This document shows, in pieces, positions 31,308-41,355 of a stretch of DNA of 63,282 bases. Numbering within the stretch: position 1 is the stretch's first letter; the number at the start of each line of letters is the position of its first letter. Below the pieces are notes generated by a model that did no database searches, was not told where the DNA came from, and worked only from the letters and a program-made list of their open reading frames with translations. The position numbers were made by a program, and so were the translations under genes. The stretch is from an uncultured Flavobacteriales bacterium (GTDB lineage Bacteria > Bacteroidota > Bacteroidia > Flavobacteriales > Schleiferiaceae), in contig CATMQD010000002.1 of assembly GCA_950073045.1 (NCBI GenBank), forward strand, positions 1 to 63,282, read 5' to 3'.

Positions 31308-31442
31308 AGCTTTTGCAAAGAAAGTAAAGCTCGGGCATTATAATACTGACCTGATCTTGTTCATATTTATCTGGAATATTTTAAGATCAAGGGAATTAGA
31401 TTGCTCCTAATTACCTTATTTAGTATTGCATTTTTCCTCCAA

Positions 31443-32528
31443 ATGATGACTAACCAACGCAATGTATTGCTTATCGCATATGATGAGCATTTAGTTCTAA
31501 GCTTTCTTTACTGTGTAAGAAAGCAAAAGGGTTTTAATTATTACTTGCTTACCCATAAGCCTAAAAGCTCAGCTGGACATTCCCGCTACCTTAAAGGCTT
31601 GCGATACTATAAGGAGTATTCTGACTTGGAAACGGTAATCCCCCAATGTTTAAAAGAATGGAGCATCGACCTCTTAATGCCCATCGGGGAGAAGGAGTCT
31701 TTAGAGGTGAGTCGTAACCGTAGCACCTTTGAGAAATTATGCAAGGTGATGCCCCTTACCGATCCAGAGCATTTTGAGATTGCAACCAATAAGAAGGCGC
31801 TCAACCGCTTTTTGCTCGATCGTGACCTACATTTAATGTCGGCCACCCTCGAATTAGACGATCCTCAGTTTAAAAGCAAATTGGACGACTTCCCTTTTCC
31901 AGGCTTGGTGAAACCAGCTCAAGGTGCATTTGGTAGCGGAATTACAACGGTGAAGGATCGTAAGGAATTGGAAAGTTTTCTGGAAAAGGAAAATCCAGAG
32001 CCCAGTCATTATTACTTGCTGGAATACATCAGCGGAAGCGATATAAACTGTATTGTAGTTTGTGAAGATGGTGATGTAAAACATTGGTCGGTACAAGAAT
32101 CTCCGGCCAAGGAAATCGGGAACTACAATAAAAACGACGATTTGATTTTTCGTCCGGCTCCTGAGGTGTTGGAGGTGGTAAAGCCCATGCTAAAAGCCTT
32201 GAACTATCAAGGGGTAGCCTGCATTGATCTTCGTAGGGATACCGCTAAAAACAAAGTCTTTCTTTTGGAAATAAATGCTCGATTCTGGGGCTCTATGATG
32301 GCCTCTCTACTCAGGGCAAATGTGAACTTCCCCTTAATAATGCTTAAGCTCACTGCAGGCGAATCTGCACCTGAGTATAAAAAAACGGAAGGCAAACAGA
32401 TTTCTACCAACACCTATATCCGAGAAACCTTGCGTTTTAAGTTTCCAAGGATTAGCCAATTAAAGTTTTGGCCTTATTTAAATGATCCAATGGCGCGCAT
32501 CATGAAGTATTGGTATCAGCGATTCTAG
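31443..32528 (+). CDS. ATP-grasp domain-containing protein (carbamoyl-phosphate synthase-like)
   Basis: FPGLVKPAQGAFGSGITTVKD..., YLLEYISGSDINCIVV, VFLLEINARFWGS. Confidence 0.87.
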   Translation: MMTNQRNVLLIAYDEHLVLSFLYCVRKQKGFNYYLLTHKPKSSAGHSRYLKGLRYYKEYSDLETVIPQCLKEWSIDLLMPIGEKESLEVSRNRSTFEKLCKVMPLTDPEHFEIATNKKALNRFLLDRDLHLMSATLELDDPQFKSKLDDFPFPGLVKPAQGAFGSGITTVKDRKELESFLEKENPEPSHYYLLEYISGSDINCIVVCEDGDVKHWSVQESPAKEIGNYNKNDDLIFRPAPEVLEVVKPMLKALNYQGVACIDLRRDTAKNKVFLLEINARFWGSMMASLLRANVNFPLIMLKLTAGESAPEYKKTEGKQISTNTYIRETLRFKFPRISQLKFWPYLNDPMARIMKYWYQRF

Positions 32529-32585
32529 GGCATTTGCCGTATTGATTGCTAGGGCAAATTGGCGCAGATTTGAAAAAAACGAATT

Positions 32586-33341
32586 ATGCGCTTTTTAAAA
32601 TTTACCCCTTTCTTTATTTTATTCTTCACTATAGTGGCTTGCAGCTCCGATGATGATTCGGATGATATGCAAGAACCAGGCATTACTTTACCCTCGGGAA
32701 TAAGCGGTACTAGCTATAATTTAGAATGCAGCTTCGCTAATACGGGTGCCCCTTATCAAGTCGGTCACGAGGCTACATTTAACTTTGGCAGCGATGGTTC
32801 GCTAGCCATAGACTTTGATCCCACGGCAGGCAATGGCAGTGAAGTTAATGTGAGCAATGGCAGCCAAGTAAATACGGAGTTTGTTTGGGAGGATAGTAAT
32901 GGAGGGTATAAATATGCCCTTTCCTTAAAGGCTGATGATTCACTTAATGAAGTTAATGTCTTTGATTTACAGGGGAATTTCCTCAATCAATGGACGCCAA
33001 AGCCAGATGCCGCCGCCAATTTAAATTTGATAGTGGCGCTTGAGGGTAGTTATACCGTACAATCGGTAAATGGTGGCACGCATAGCAGCGGCGCCTTTAC
33101 CATTAATGCCGATGGAAGTATTGATTTCGATACCGGTATTAGCTTCAGTGTTTCCGATTATGCGCTAATCAGTGATCGTTTGGATGTTTTAGATGCTATT
33201 TTCATCGACATGCAACCTTGGCCCGATGAGCCTTATCCTCGCTTGGAGCTTTTTGTAGATCCTAATGATCAAAGCAAATTGATACAAGCAATATATCGAG
33301 AAAATTACCCCGGTTCAGGCTCTATAGAGTTGAATTTTTAG
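32586..33341 (+). CDS. putative lipoprotein
   Basis: Lipobox-like FTIVACSSDDDSDD; no recognised domain. Confidence 0.7.
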   Translation: MRFLKFTPFFILFFTIVACSSDDDSDDMQEPGITLPSGISGTSYNLECSFANTGAPYQVGHEATFNFGSDGSLAIDFDPTAGNGSEVNVSNGSQVNTEFVWEDSNGGYKYALSLKADDSLNEVNVFDLQGNFLNQWTPKPDAAANLNLIVALEGSYTVQSVNGGTHSSGAFTINADGSIDFDTGISFSVSDYALISDRLDVLDAIFIDMQPWPDEPYPRLELFVDPNDQSKLIQAIYRENYPGSGSIELNF

Positions 33342-33349
33342 GAGGAATG

Positions 33350-33376
33350 AAACCCGGATTTTTCCGGGTTTTTTTA
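33350..33376 (+). terminator. rho-independent terminator
   Basis: aaacccggatttttccgggttttttt. Confidence 0.88.
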
Positions 33377-33455
33377 GGCTCCATTTTTTTAGGCTCCTTT
33401 TTTTGGGACGGCAGCATTTTGACCGTATCTTATAGCAATTCAGATACCCCCATTT

Positions 33456-34664
33456 ATGCTGAACCCCCCCATTCCAAAAAACGAGAAAGAACGCCTAGCT
33501 CGCCTATATGAGTATTCCTTATTGGATACTATGGATGAGAAGGAGTACGATCAAATAACCAAAATGGCGGCCTTGCTCTGCGATGCTCCCATCAGTCTAA
33601 TTTCTCTTATCGACCGCGATCGGCAATGGTTTAAATCTAGCTTTGGCTTAGATTCAAAACAAACTCCCCGCGATCAGGCCTTTTGTGCTCATGCCATTAA
33701 TGAACCCGATCGTCCTTTAGTAGTTTCAGATTCTAGAGAAGACGAACGTTTTAAAGATAATCCGCTGGTTGCAGGAGAACCCAATATTGGTTTTTACGCA
33801 GGCTTCCCATTAGTAACTAAAGATAATTTGGCTTTAGGAACCTTGTGTGTAATCGACCGTAAGGCTAGAGATATATCAGAGCGGGAGATTGAGAGCCTAG
33901 AGATTTTAGCCAATCAGGTGGTAAAGCTGTTCGAATTGCGAAGAACTAGTTTGGAGAAGGACCGCTATTTAAAAGACTTAGAGGCTCGAAATAAAAACTT
34001 GGAGGAATTCGCAAGAGTTGCGGCGCATGATATAAAGTCGCCCTTGGCCAATATTAGATCTACTGCCGAATTGGTTTTAGCTAAGGCTGATAATTTAGAG
34101 GAAGAGCAAAAAGAACTTATCGGTTTAATGATGGATAGCTCAGACCAACTAAGTAGCCTAATCGATGGAATTTTGCGTCATTCCCGCACTAATGAGCTTA
34201 TTTTAGAAGAGCGTTCCTGGTTCTCCTTACCCAATTTGGTGGATAAGAACCTAAAAATGTTGGAGCCTATTAATAGTGCCGAGCTAGACATGGAAGTGGA
34301 GCCAGGCTTAGATCAGATTTATTCGAACCGTACCGCTTGGCAACAAATTATAATTAACCTAGTGGCCAATGCCCTTAAGTATAATAATAATCCAGCACCC
34401 AAGGTAACCGTCCACCTAAAAGCGAATGAGCGTAATATAATTTTGGAAGTAAAAGACAATGGTCCGGGCATCGCCTTTGAGGACCAAGAACGTATTTTTA
34501 GAATCTTCCAAACTACCTCTAATCGAGATCATACTGGCAGCACCGGCACGGGAATTGGCTTGGCCACGGTTAAGAATATCGTTAATGGCATTGGCGGCGA
34601 AATCAGCTTGCAGTCGACCCTTGGCGAGGGAGCCAGCTTTATAGTTTCCATTCCTGTAATCTAA
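33456..34664 (+). CDS. GAF-domain sensor histidine kinase
   Basis: GAF-like DAPISLISLIDRDRQWFKSSFGLD...FCAHAI; AAHDIKSPLANI H-box; DNGPGI, GTGIGLATVKNIV. Confidence 0.93.
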   Translation: MLNPPIPKNEKERLARLYEYSLLDTMDEKEYDQITKMAALLCDAPISLISLIDRDRQWFKSSFGLDSKQTPRDQAFCAHAINEPDRPLVVSDSREDERFKDNPLVAGEPNIGFYAGFPLVTKDNLALGTLCVIDRKARDISEREIESLEILANQVVKLFELRRTSLEKDRYLKDLEARNKNLEEFARVAAHDIKSPLANIRSTAELVLAKADNLEEEQKELIGLMMDSSDQLSSLIDGILRHSRTNELILEERSWFSLPNLVDKNLKMLEPINSAELDMEVEPGLDQIYSNRTAWQQIIINLVANALKYNNNPAPKVTVHLKANERNIILEVKDNGPGIAFEDQERIFRIFQTTSNRDHTGSTGTGIGLATVKNIVNGIGGEISLQSTLGEGASFIVSIPVI

Positions 34665-34781
34665 TAAATAGGCTAAACGAGAGCACTCAACCGCTTATCG
34701 TCCAAAAAAGTTCTTTAATCGATTTTTTGCCTTCTTACATTATTAGCCGTCGCACTTTTGGATTGTTAAATAATTAAAAGG

Positions 34782-36803
34782 ATGAAAAAAAGAGCTTTAT
34801 CATTGGCAGTAGCAGCATTGGTTTTGGCCTCCTGTTCGAAAGAAGAAGGAGTGCAGCAAACTGCCTTTACCAGTCAGTCCCAAGACCTTAAGGAAATTAA
34901 TTTCCCTGCAGATTTCAATTTTAGCACTGCCCGTGAGGTTCAGGCGGAAGTAGCGGTTTATGGTTTAAAAGATCAGCCCCTAGCCGGAACTCGTGTAAGC
35001 TTTTACAAACAAGATCCAGAGAAAGGTGCACAGCCTTTAGCAGTTGGTGTTACCAATGCCGCAGGTATTTTGGAAATGCCAATTAATGTTCCTGCTTATA
35101 CCGAGAATATTTATGTAAAAGTTCATACCGCGGGTATTGCGAATAGCGCAATGGTACAAGCCGGAAACTTTAACCTTACCTTCGGTGGTAAGCCACAATT
35201 CCGCGATTTCGGTTTCGGAAAAGCCAGTGGAATTACTGCTCGTACTCCAATTAACAACAACTATTACTATATAGGTTCTTTCACTAATGGCTCCGAAGCT
35301 GGTTTGCCATCTTACTTAGAAACTCCCGGTGATGTTCTTAGTCAAGAGTTTTTAGATGATGTAAATGCCTCTTTACCAGAGTCGTCTCCGGTGCCTACCA
35401 ACAATCCTTCTTACCTTACTGTAGGAAATGAATTAGACGTAGTAATCGACGATCGTAGTGATGTTTGGATCACCTTTGTTACCGAAGGTGCCGGCTATAA
35501 AAACGCACTTGGTTATTACGTATTCGATACTCAGAATCCCCCTGCTACTGTAAATGATATCGACTCAATTTTTGTAGTACTTCCAAACGCTTCTTTAGAT
35601 GGCGCTGGCGGTAAACTACAAGCTGGTGATAAAGTGAAACTAGGAACCTTTGAAGGTGGTAAAACCATTAGCTGGGTACTTTTCCAAAATGCTTGGACCG
35701 GCTCGGGTATTAATACCAATGGTACTAAATACTATTCTCGTATCGACTTTAACACCGCCGAAAGCGATCCTACCAAACGTCAACATACTGTACAATTAGC
35801 CGATATCGGTCGCCAGTTACTCTTAAATGGATTTGAAGATCAAACCCGTAGCGTAAACTCCGATAATGATTTCAACGACCTAGTATTCTACGTAACTGCT
35901 AACCCTTGGGAGAACGTAAACATCGGTAATATTCCTCCGGTAACTCCAGAAGACGACTGTGATAATGATGGAGTATCTGACGAAAGTGATGACTTTCCAT
36001 GTGATGCTAGCCGCGCAGTACGCAATACTTACACCGGTACCTTGGCTTACGAAGACCTTTGGCCTTCTCAAGGTGACTACGACTTTAACGATATGGTAGT
36101 AGATTATGAGATCGACCACATCTTAAACGGTGCTAACCGCTTAGTAGAAATTGAAGCCGATTGGACGGTAAGAGCAGTAGGTGCTGGTTATGAAAACGGT
36201 TTTGGCTTCACCTTCGATGGACTTAATCCAAATGTGATTAGCAGTGTTAGCGGTCATAATTTAAGTAAGAATTTAATCACCAATGCAAGCAATGGTTTGG
36301 AGTCTGGTCAAAGTAGTGCTACCATTATCACTTTCGACAATGTGTTTGATGTGATGCCAAACCCTGGAACCGCCTTTATTAATACCGTTGTAGGTGAAAC
36401 TAGCGCTAGTCCGGTTACTGTATCTCAGCTTATCACCTTTACTAGCCCTCAAGTTCAAGCCCACGTAGGTTTACCTCCTTATAATGCCTTCATCTTTGTA
36501 AATGGTGATCGCGGTCGTGAGGTGCACTTAGCCGATAAAGCTCCTACCGACTTGGCAGATGCTAATAACTTCGGATTGCATGCTGATGCCACCGATGTAA
36601 ATGCAGGTTATACTTATAAAACCGCGAATGGATTGCCTTGGGCGATTAACATCAGCGAAAGCTTCGACTACCCCGTAGAATATACTCCGGTAAACGAAGC
36701 CTACTTAAACTTTACCAACTGGGCCACCAGCGGAGGAAGCACCAATACCGATTGGTTTACCGACGCTATTGGCAACCGCGATCTTTCTAAGATCTATCAA
36801 TAA
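34782..36803 (+). CDS. LruC domain-containing lipoprotein (paralog 1)
   Basis: Lipobox LASCSKEEG; DNDGVSDESDDFPCDASRAVRN...DLWPSQGDYDFNDMVVDYEI; ends WFTDAIGNRDLSKIYQ. Confidence 0.92.
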   Translation: MKKRALSLAVAALVLASCSKEEGVQQTAFTSQSQDLKEINFPADFNFSTAREVQAEVAVYGLKDQPLAGTRVSFYKQDPEKGAQPLAVGVTNAAGILEMPINVPAYTENIYVKVHTAGIANSAMVQAGNFNLTFGGKPQFRDFGFGKASGITARTPINNNYYYIGSFTNGSEAGLPSYLETPGDVLSQEFLDDVNASLPESSPVPTNNPSYLTVGNELDVVIDDRSDVWITFVTEGAGYKNALGYYVFDTQNPPATVNDIDSIFVVLPNASLDGAGGKLQAGDKVKLGTFEGGKTISWVLFQNAWTGSGINTNGTKYYSRIDFNTAESDPTKRQHTVQLADIGRQLLLNGFEDQTRSVNSDNDFNDLVFYVTANPWENVNIGNIPPVTPEDDCDNDGVSDESDDFPCDASRAVRNTYTGTLAYEDLWPSQGDYDFNDMVVDYEIDHILNGANRLVEIEADWTVRAVGAGYENGFGFTFDGLNPNVISSVSGHNLSKNLITNASNGLESGQSSATIITFDNVFDVMPNPGTAFINTVVGETSASPVTVSQLITFTSPQVQAHVGLPPYNAFIFVNGDRGREVHLADKAPTDLADANNFGLHADATDVNAGYTYKTANGLPWAINISESFDYPVEYTPVNEAYLNFTNWATSGGSTNTDWFTDAIGNRDLSKIYQ

Positions 36804-36831
36804 GTCCCTATCTATACCCCTCTATACAGAG

Positions 36832-36868
36832 AATCCCCGGCCTTCAGCTTAGCTGATCGTCGGGGTTT
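36832..36868 (+). terminator. rho-independent terminator of LruC paralog 1
   Basis: ccccggccttcagcttagctgatcgtcggggttttc. Confidence 0.7.
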
Positions 36869-37085
36869 TCTCATTTAAATAGCCTTCTAATCCTTGCTTT
36901 TACAGGGTTTAGGCTTTCGCCTGAAGAAATATTGCACCTATTACAGTCTGGTTGCTAGTTCTTTGCGGTTTATCTATCAAAATAAACCGTTCGTCTAATC
37001 ATCGTTTTATTGGTGGCCTTGGTCGACAAAAAAAAGCCTTTAGGCTTGCTATATCGCACTTTTGAGCTGTACAAAAACAACAACC

Positions 37086-39116
37086 ATGAAAAATAAAGTA
37101 ATAACCCTAGCAGCCGCCGCTCTACTTGCTGTAGCTTGTCAGAAAGATAACTCGGCTAATTTAAATGCCCCTGTTTATTCAGATCAGGGAGACATTAAAG
37201 AACTTAACATTCCTACTAATTTCGATTTCAGCACCGCGCGTGAAATTGAGGCCAGCATCACCGTAAGGGGATTAAAAGACCAGCCTTTAGGTGGTAAGCG
37301 TATTAGCTTCTACAAAGGTGATCCTGATAAAGGGAATGCCAGCCTATTAGGAGTTGGGGTAACCAACCCAGCGGGAATGCTCGATATGCCCGTACAAATT
37401 CCTTCTTATACCGAAGAAGTAGTGGTAGTTGCTCATGCAGCCGGATTTGCTAACAAGCAAGTAGTTTCCAGCTTATCCAATATTCAAATTGATTTTGGTG
37501 GTACTCCTCAACGTGATGGCATTGTTGGAAAAACTGCCGGCGTGCAAAATGTTACACCAATCAGTGGTAATTATTACTACATGGGTGGCTTTAGCACGGG
37601 TTCACAAGCTGGTTTGCCAAATTACCTTGAGCCACAAGGAGATAATATCTCTCAGCAGTTTTTAGATGATGTAAATGCCTCTTTACCAGAAAACGTTTCG
37701 ATTCCCAATAACAATCCTTCTTACCTAACTACGGGTAATGAACTAGACGTGATTGTGGATGAGACAAGCGATGTGTGGGTGACTTTCGTGTCGGAAGGAG
37801 CGGCCTACAAAAATACCTTAGGATACTATGTGTTCGACACCGACAATCCACCAGCAAGTGTAAACGATATCGACTCGGTATTTGTGATTTTACCAAATGC
37901 TTCTGTAACTGGCGGTTTAGGTCAGCTGGTAGCTGGAGATAAAGTTAAACTAGGCACCTTTGAAGGTGGTAAAACCATTAGCTGGGTGCTCTTTCAGCAA
38001 GGTTGGAATGGCAATGGCGTAAACGTAAATGCTACTAAATTCTACTCTCGTATCGAATTCAATACCGCAGAAAGCGATCCTACTAAACGTCAGCATACTG
38101 TACAATTATTAGACATTGGTCGTGAGCGTTTATTAAATGCCTTTGAAGATCAAACTCGAAGTAATAACGGCTCCGATAATGACTTTAACGACTTGGTATT
38201 CTATGTTACCGCTAACCCTTGGGAAAACGTAAACACTGGTGGAATTCCTCCGGTAACGCCAGAAGATGATTGTGATAATGATGGTGTATCTGATGAAAGT
38301 GATGACTTCCCATGTGATGCTAGCCGTGCAGTGCGCAACACCTTTACTGGAACTTTGGCTTACGAAGATTTATGGCCTTCACAAGGTGACTACGACTTTA
38401 ACGATATGGTGGTAGATTACGAAATCGATCACATTTTAAATGGCTCAAACCTTTTGGTAGAAGTAGAAGTAGATTGGACCGTACGTGCAGTAGGAGCAGG
38501 CTTCCATAATGGTTTCGGCTGGTCTTTCGACGGACTTAATCCAAATGTAATTGCCAGTGTAAGTGGACAGGATTTAAGCGAAGGAATTATTAGCAATTCG
38601 TCCAATGGTACGGAGAGCGGTCAAACCGACGCAGTAATTATCAGCTTTGATGATGTGTTTAATGTAATGCCAAACCCTAGTTCTAAATTCGTGAACACCA
38701 TTGAAGGTGAACCTTTTGTGGCGCCACAGACCATCAGCAATAAAATCACTTTTACCAGTCCACAGCAACAATCTTTAGTTGGCTTACCTCCTTACAATCC
38801 CTTCATCTTTACCGATGCTACCCGTGGAAATGAGGTGCACTTAGTAAACAAGATGCCTACGGATTTAGCCGATAACAGCAAATTTGGCACAATGGCCGAT
38901 GCTACGGATGTAAATGCCGAATCGACGTATAAAACTGAAAATGGTTTGCCTTGGGCGATTCATATCAGCGAAAGCTTTGATTACCCAAAGGAGTACACTC
39001 CAGTAAATGAAGCTTACTTAAACTTCGCAAGCTGGGCTACTAGTGGCGGAGCGAGCAATGCCGATTGGTTTACCGATGCAATTGGCAACCGAGATCTGAG
39101 TAAGATCTATCAATAA
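37086..39116 (+). CDS. LruC domain-containing lipoprotein (paralog 2)
   Basis: MKNKVITLAAAALLAVACQKDN lipobox; same domain layout and ending as paralog 1. Confidence 0.92.
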   Translation: MKNKVITLAAAALLAVACQKDNSANLNAPVYSDQGDIKELNIPTNFDFSTAREIEASITVRGLKDQPLGGKRISFYKGDPDKGNASLLGVGVTNPAGMLDMPVQIPSYTEEVVVVAHAAGFANKQVVSSLSNIQIDFGGTPQRDGIVGKTAGVQNVTPISGNYYYMGGFSTGSQAGLPNYLEPQGDNISQQFLDDVNASLPENVSIPNNNPSYLTTGNELDVIVDETSDVWVTFVSEGAAYKNTLGYYVFDTDNPPASVNDIDSVFVILPNASVTGGLGQLVAGDKVKLGTFEGGKTISWVLFQQGWNGNGVNVNATKFYSRIEFNTAESDPTKRQHTVQLLDIGRERLLNAFEDQTRSNNGSDNDFNDLVFYVTANPWENVNTGGIPPVTPEDDCDNDGVSDESDDFPCDASRAVRNTFTGTLAYEDLWPSQGDYDFNDMVVDYEIDHILNGSNLLVEVEVDWTVRAVGAGFHNGFGWSFDGLNPNVIASVSGQDLSEGIISNSSNGTESGQTDAVIISFDDVFNVMPNPSSKFVNTIEGEPFVAPQTISNKITFTSPQQQSLVGLPPYNPFIFTDATRGNEVHLVNKMPTDLADNSKFGTMADATDVNAESTYKTENGLPWAIHISESFDYPKEYTPVNEAYLNFASWATSGGASNADWFTDAIGNRDLSKIYQ

Positions 39117-39144
39117 GTCCCTATCTATACCCCTCTATACAGAG

Positions 39145-39187
39145 CATCCCGACCCTCAGCTTTTGCTGGGGGGCGGGATTTGCTTTT
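39145..39187 (+). terminator. rho-independent terminator of LruC paralog 2
   Basis: atcccgaccctcagcttttgctggggggcgggatttgctttttt. Confidence 0.8.
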
Positions 39188-39263
39188 TTATAAAACCTGA
39201 CAATAAGGCCGAAATAGGAAAGGGGGCAGGGCCTTTGCGGCAAAGAGGGAAATTAATTTCACT

Positions 39264-39692
39264 ATGTCAAAAGTAAAAGCCACCGATACGGTGTTAGTAC
39301 ACTACACTGGAAAATTGGAGAACGGAGAAGTATTCGACGATTCCACCGGTCGCGATCCATTAGAAGTAAGTTTAGGTCAAGGGATGGTGATTCCCGGTTT
39401 TGAGAATGGCCTTATCGATATGGAAGTAAACGAGAAGAAAACCATTCAGATTCCAGCGGCGGAAGCTTATGGTGAGCACCGTGCGGAATTAGTGCAGGAT
39501 GTGCCTAAGAATCAGCTTCCAGAAGAGATTAAGCCAGAGGTTGGAATGCAATTAGTATCTCAAACTCCCGACGGACAGCAGATCCCATTGGTAGTAACCA
39601 AAGTAGAGGAGGAGCACATTACCGTAGATGCTAACTCTCCACTTGCAGGTAAAGACTTAACCTTCGATTTAGAATTGGTAGCAATTAAGTAA
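39264..39692 (+). CDS. FKBP-type peptidyl-prolyl cis-trans isomerase (SlyD-like)
   Basis: VLVHYTGKLENGEVFDDSTGRDPLEVSLGQGMVIPGFENGLIDM. Confidence 0.95.
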   Translation: MSKVKATDTVLVHYTGKLENGEVFDDSTGRDPLEVSLGQGMVIPGFENGLIDMEVNEKKTIQIPAAEAYGEHRAELVQDVPKNQLPEEIKPEVGMQLVSQTPDGQQIPLVVTKVEEEHITVDANSPLAGKDLTFDLELVAIK

Positions 39693-39764
39693 GCAAAGCG
39701 CTATAATGGCCTTTGCAAATTAAATTGCTTAATTATATTTGCAGCCCGCAAATTTAGCGGGCAT

Positions 39765-39837
39765 CGGGATGTAGCTCAGTTGGTAGAGTACACGTCTGGG
39801 GGGCGTGTGGTCGCTGGTTCAAGTCCAGTCATCCCGA
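39765..39837 (+). tRNA. tRNA-Pro (anticodon GGG)
   Basis: Acceptor CGGGATG/CATCCCG, anticodon arm CACGT-CTGGGGG-GCGTG, T arm CTGG-TTCAAGT-CCAG; no encoded CCA. Confidence 0.93.
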
Positions 39838-40011
39838 CATTAATAGAAACTAAAGCACTCAAGAAATTGGGTGCTTTTTTTGGTTCTTTACCTAGTCAGT
39901 GTATGTTAGTTGCTAATCAAGTGTATTAAAAAACCTCTCAAAGAAGAGAATATGACAGGTCATTAATCATAGTCTTTATTGTTAACTTAGGCTATGAATT
40001 CACTAGTTTGA

Positions 40012-41355
40012 GTGAAAGAAGTAGAGGATTATTCTACTAACTTGCAAAGGATGAGAATTGACGAAATAAAACTTGAAAATTTCAAGGGCTTTGAAAGTGA
40101 AACATTCTCTTTTCCAAGCCAGTTTACGGTTATTATCGGGAATAATGCCAGCGGGAAAACCAGTATATTAGATGCTATAGCGGTTGCAGCAGGGTCATTG
40201 TTTTTAGGTTTAGATGGTGCCGAAAGTCGAAACATTCAAAGGGATGAAATAAGATTAAAGTGGGTTGACGGTGATCCTAGGCCTCAATTGCCGGTCCTTG
40301 TTTCAGCCATAGGCTCAGTCTCTGATAAAAAAGGTATTACTTGGCGTAGAAGAATTACTAGCGATCAAGGCCGAACCACTAGGAAGGGGGCGGAGGCGAT
40401 TGCTAACCTTGCTAAGGAAATGCATCAAAAGTATCGATCTGGATCAAATGCAGTAATTTTCCCGGTAATCGCTTATCATGGAACTGGTCGCCTTTGGGCC
40501 GAACATCAGGAGAAGGTTGATTATAAGAAAAACACCGAACACGTTCTATCTGGATATAAAGACTGCCTTTCGCCTAAATCTTCAAGCAAAGCATTTTTAA
40601 CTTGGTATAAAACCTTTTATCAGGATGCTACGAACTTTGATAATAAGAAGGATAAAACGCTACTTAATACTTTTAATAAAACGATCACCAAACTCATTCC
40701 GGAGTGGTATGACATGAAGTACCATTACGGACTTGATCAATTGATTGGTTTTTACAAAGGAGAAAAAGGAGAGGAAAGACAGCAGTCATTCAATAATTTA
40801 AGTGATGGTTATAGAAATATGATTGGCATGGCTGCTGATGTAGTTTACCGCTGCTTAAAGTTGAACTCCCATTTAGGGGCTAATGCGGTAAAAGAAACCC
40901 CAGGTATTGTGCTTATTGATGAACTAGACCTTCATCTTCACCCCAAATGGCAGCGACAAGTAGTTAAGAAATTAAAAGAGACTTTTCCTAAAGTTCAGTT
41001 TATATGCACCACTCATTCACCTTTTATTGTTCAAAGTCTTAATGCGGAGGAGCTTATAAATTTAGATGGAAAGGTGCTCGCCGCAGATCCATTCAAAAGG
41101 TCTTTAGAAGAGAACGCACTTTATATGGGTGCAGAAACCGAGAGAGGTGAAAGGTTTCAAGAGAAAGTGAATGACGCTAAGCGATTTGATGAAATTCTAA
41201 ACAAAGCTGTAGAAGCAAAGAGTCGTTCAGCCTTATCTGGGGAGGAGTTGCAGACTCTCAACGACATTCTATTGAAAAATAGTGATGATCCAGCTTTAGT
41301 TGCTAGACTTCAGATTAAGAGGCTGTCTAAACTTGGATTAGATGAGACCAGTTAA
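40012..41355 (+). CDS. AAA family ATPase (AAA_21/OLD-like), candidate PtuA of a Septu-type module
   Basis: Walker A VIIGNNASGKTSILDAI, FNNLSDGYRNMIGMAADV signature, Walker B GIVLIDELDLHLHPKWQ, CTTHSPFIVQS; start may be ATG at 40051. Confidence 0.9.
   Translation: MKEVEDYSTNLQRMRIDEIKLENFKGFESETFSFPSQFTVIIGNNASGKTSILDAIAVAAGSLFLGLDGAESRNIQRDEIRLKWVDGDPRPQLPVLVSAIGSVSDKKGITWRRRITSDQGRTTRKGAEAIANLAKEMHQKYRSGSNAVIFPVIAYHGTGRLWAEHQEKVDYKKNTEHVLSGYKDCLSPKSSSKAFLTWYKTFYQDATNFDNKKDKTLLNTFNKTITKLIPEWYDMKYHYGLDQLIGFYKGEKGEERQQSFNNLSDGYRNMIGMAADVVYRCLKLNSHLGANAVKETPGIVLIDELDLHLHPKWQRQVVKKLKETFPKVQFICTTHSPFIVQSLNAEELINLDGKVLAADPFKRSLEENALYMGAETERGERFQEKVNDAKRFDEILNKAVEAKSRSALSGEELQTLNDILLKNSDDPALVARLQIKRLSKLGLDETS

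Noticed and set aside
39145-39157. CATCCCGAC match to the tRNA-Pro 3' end as a possible att site
   Set aside because: It lies upstream, inside the LruC paralog 2 terminator stem, and is too short; no matching repeat was seen downstream of the AAA/HNH pair, and no integrase is present
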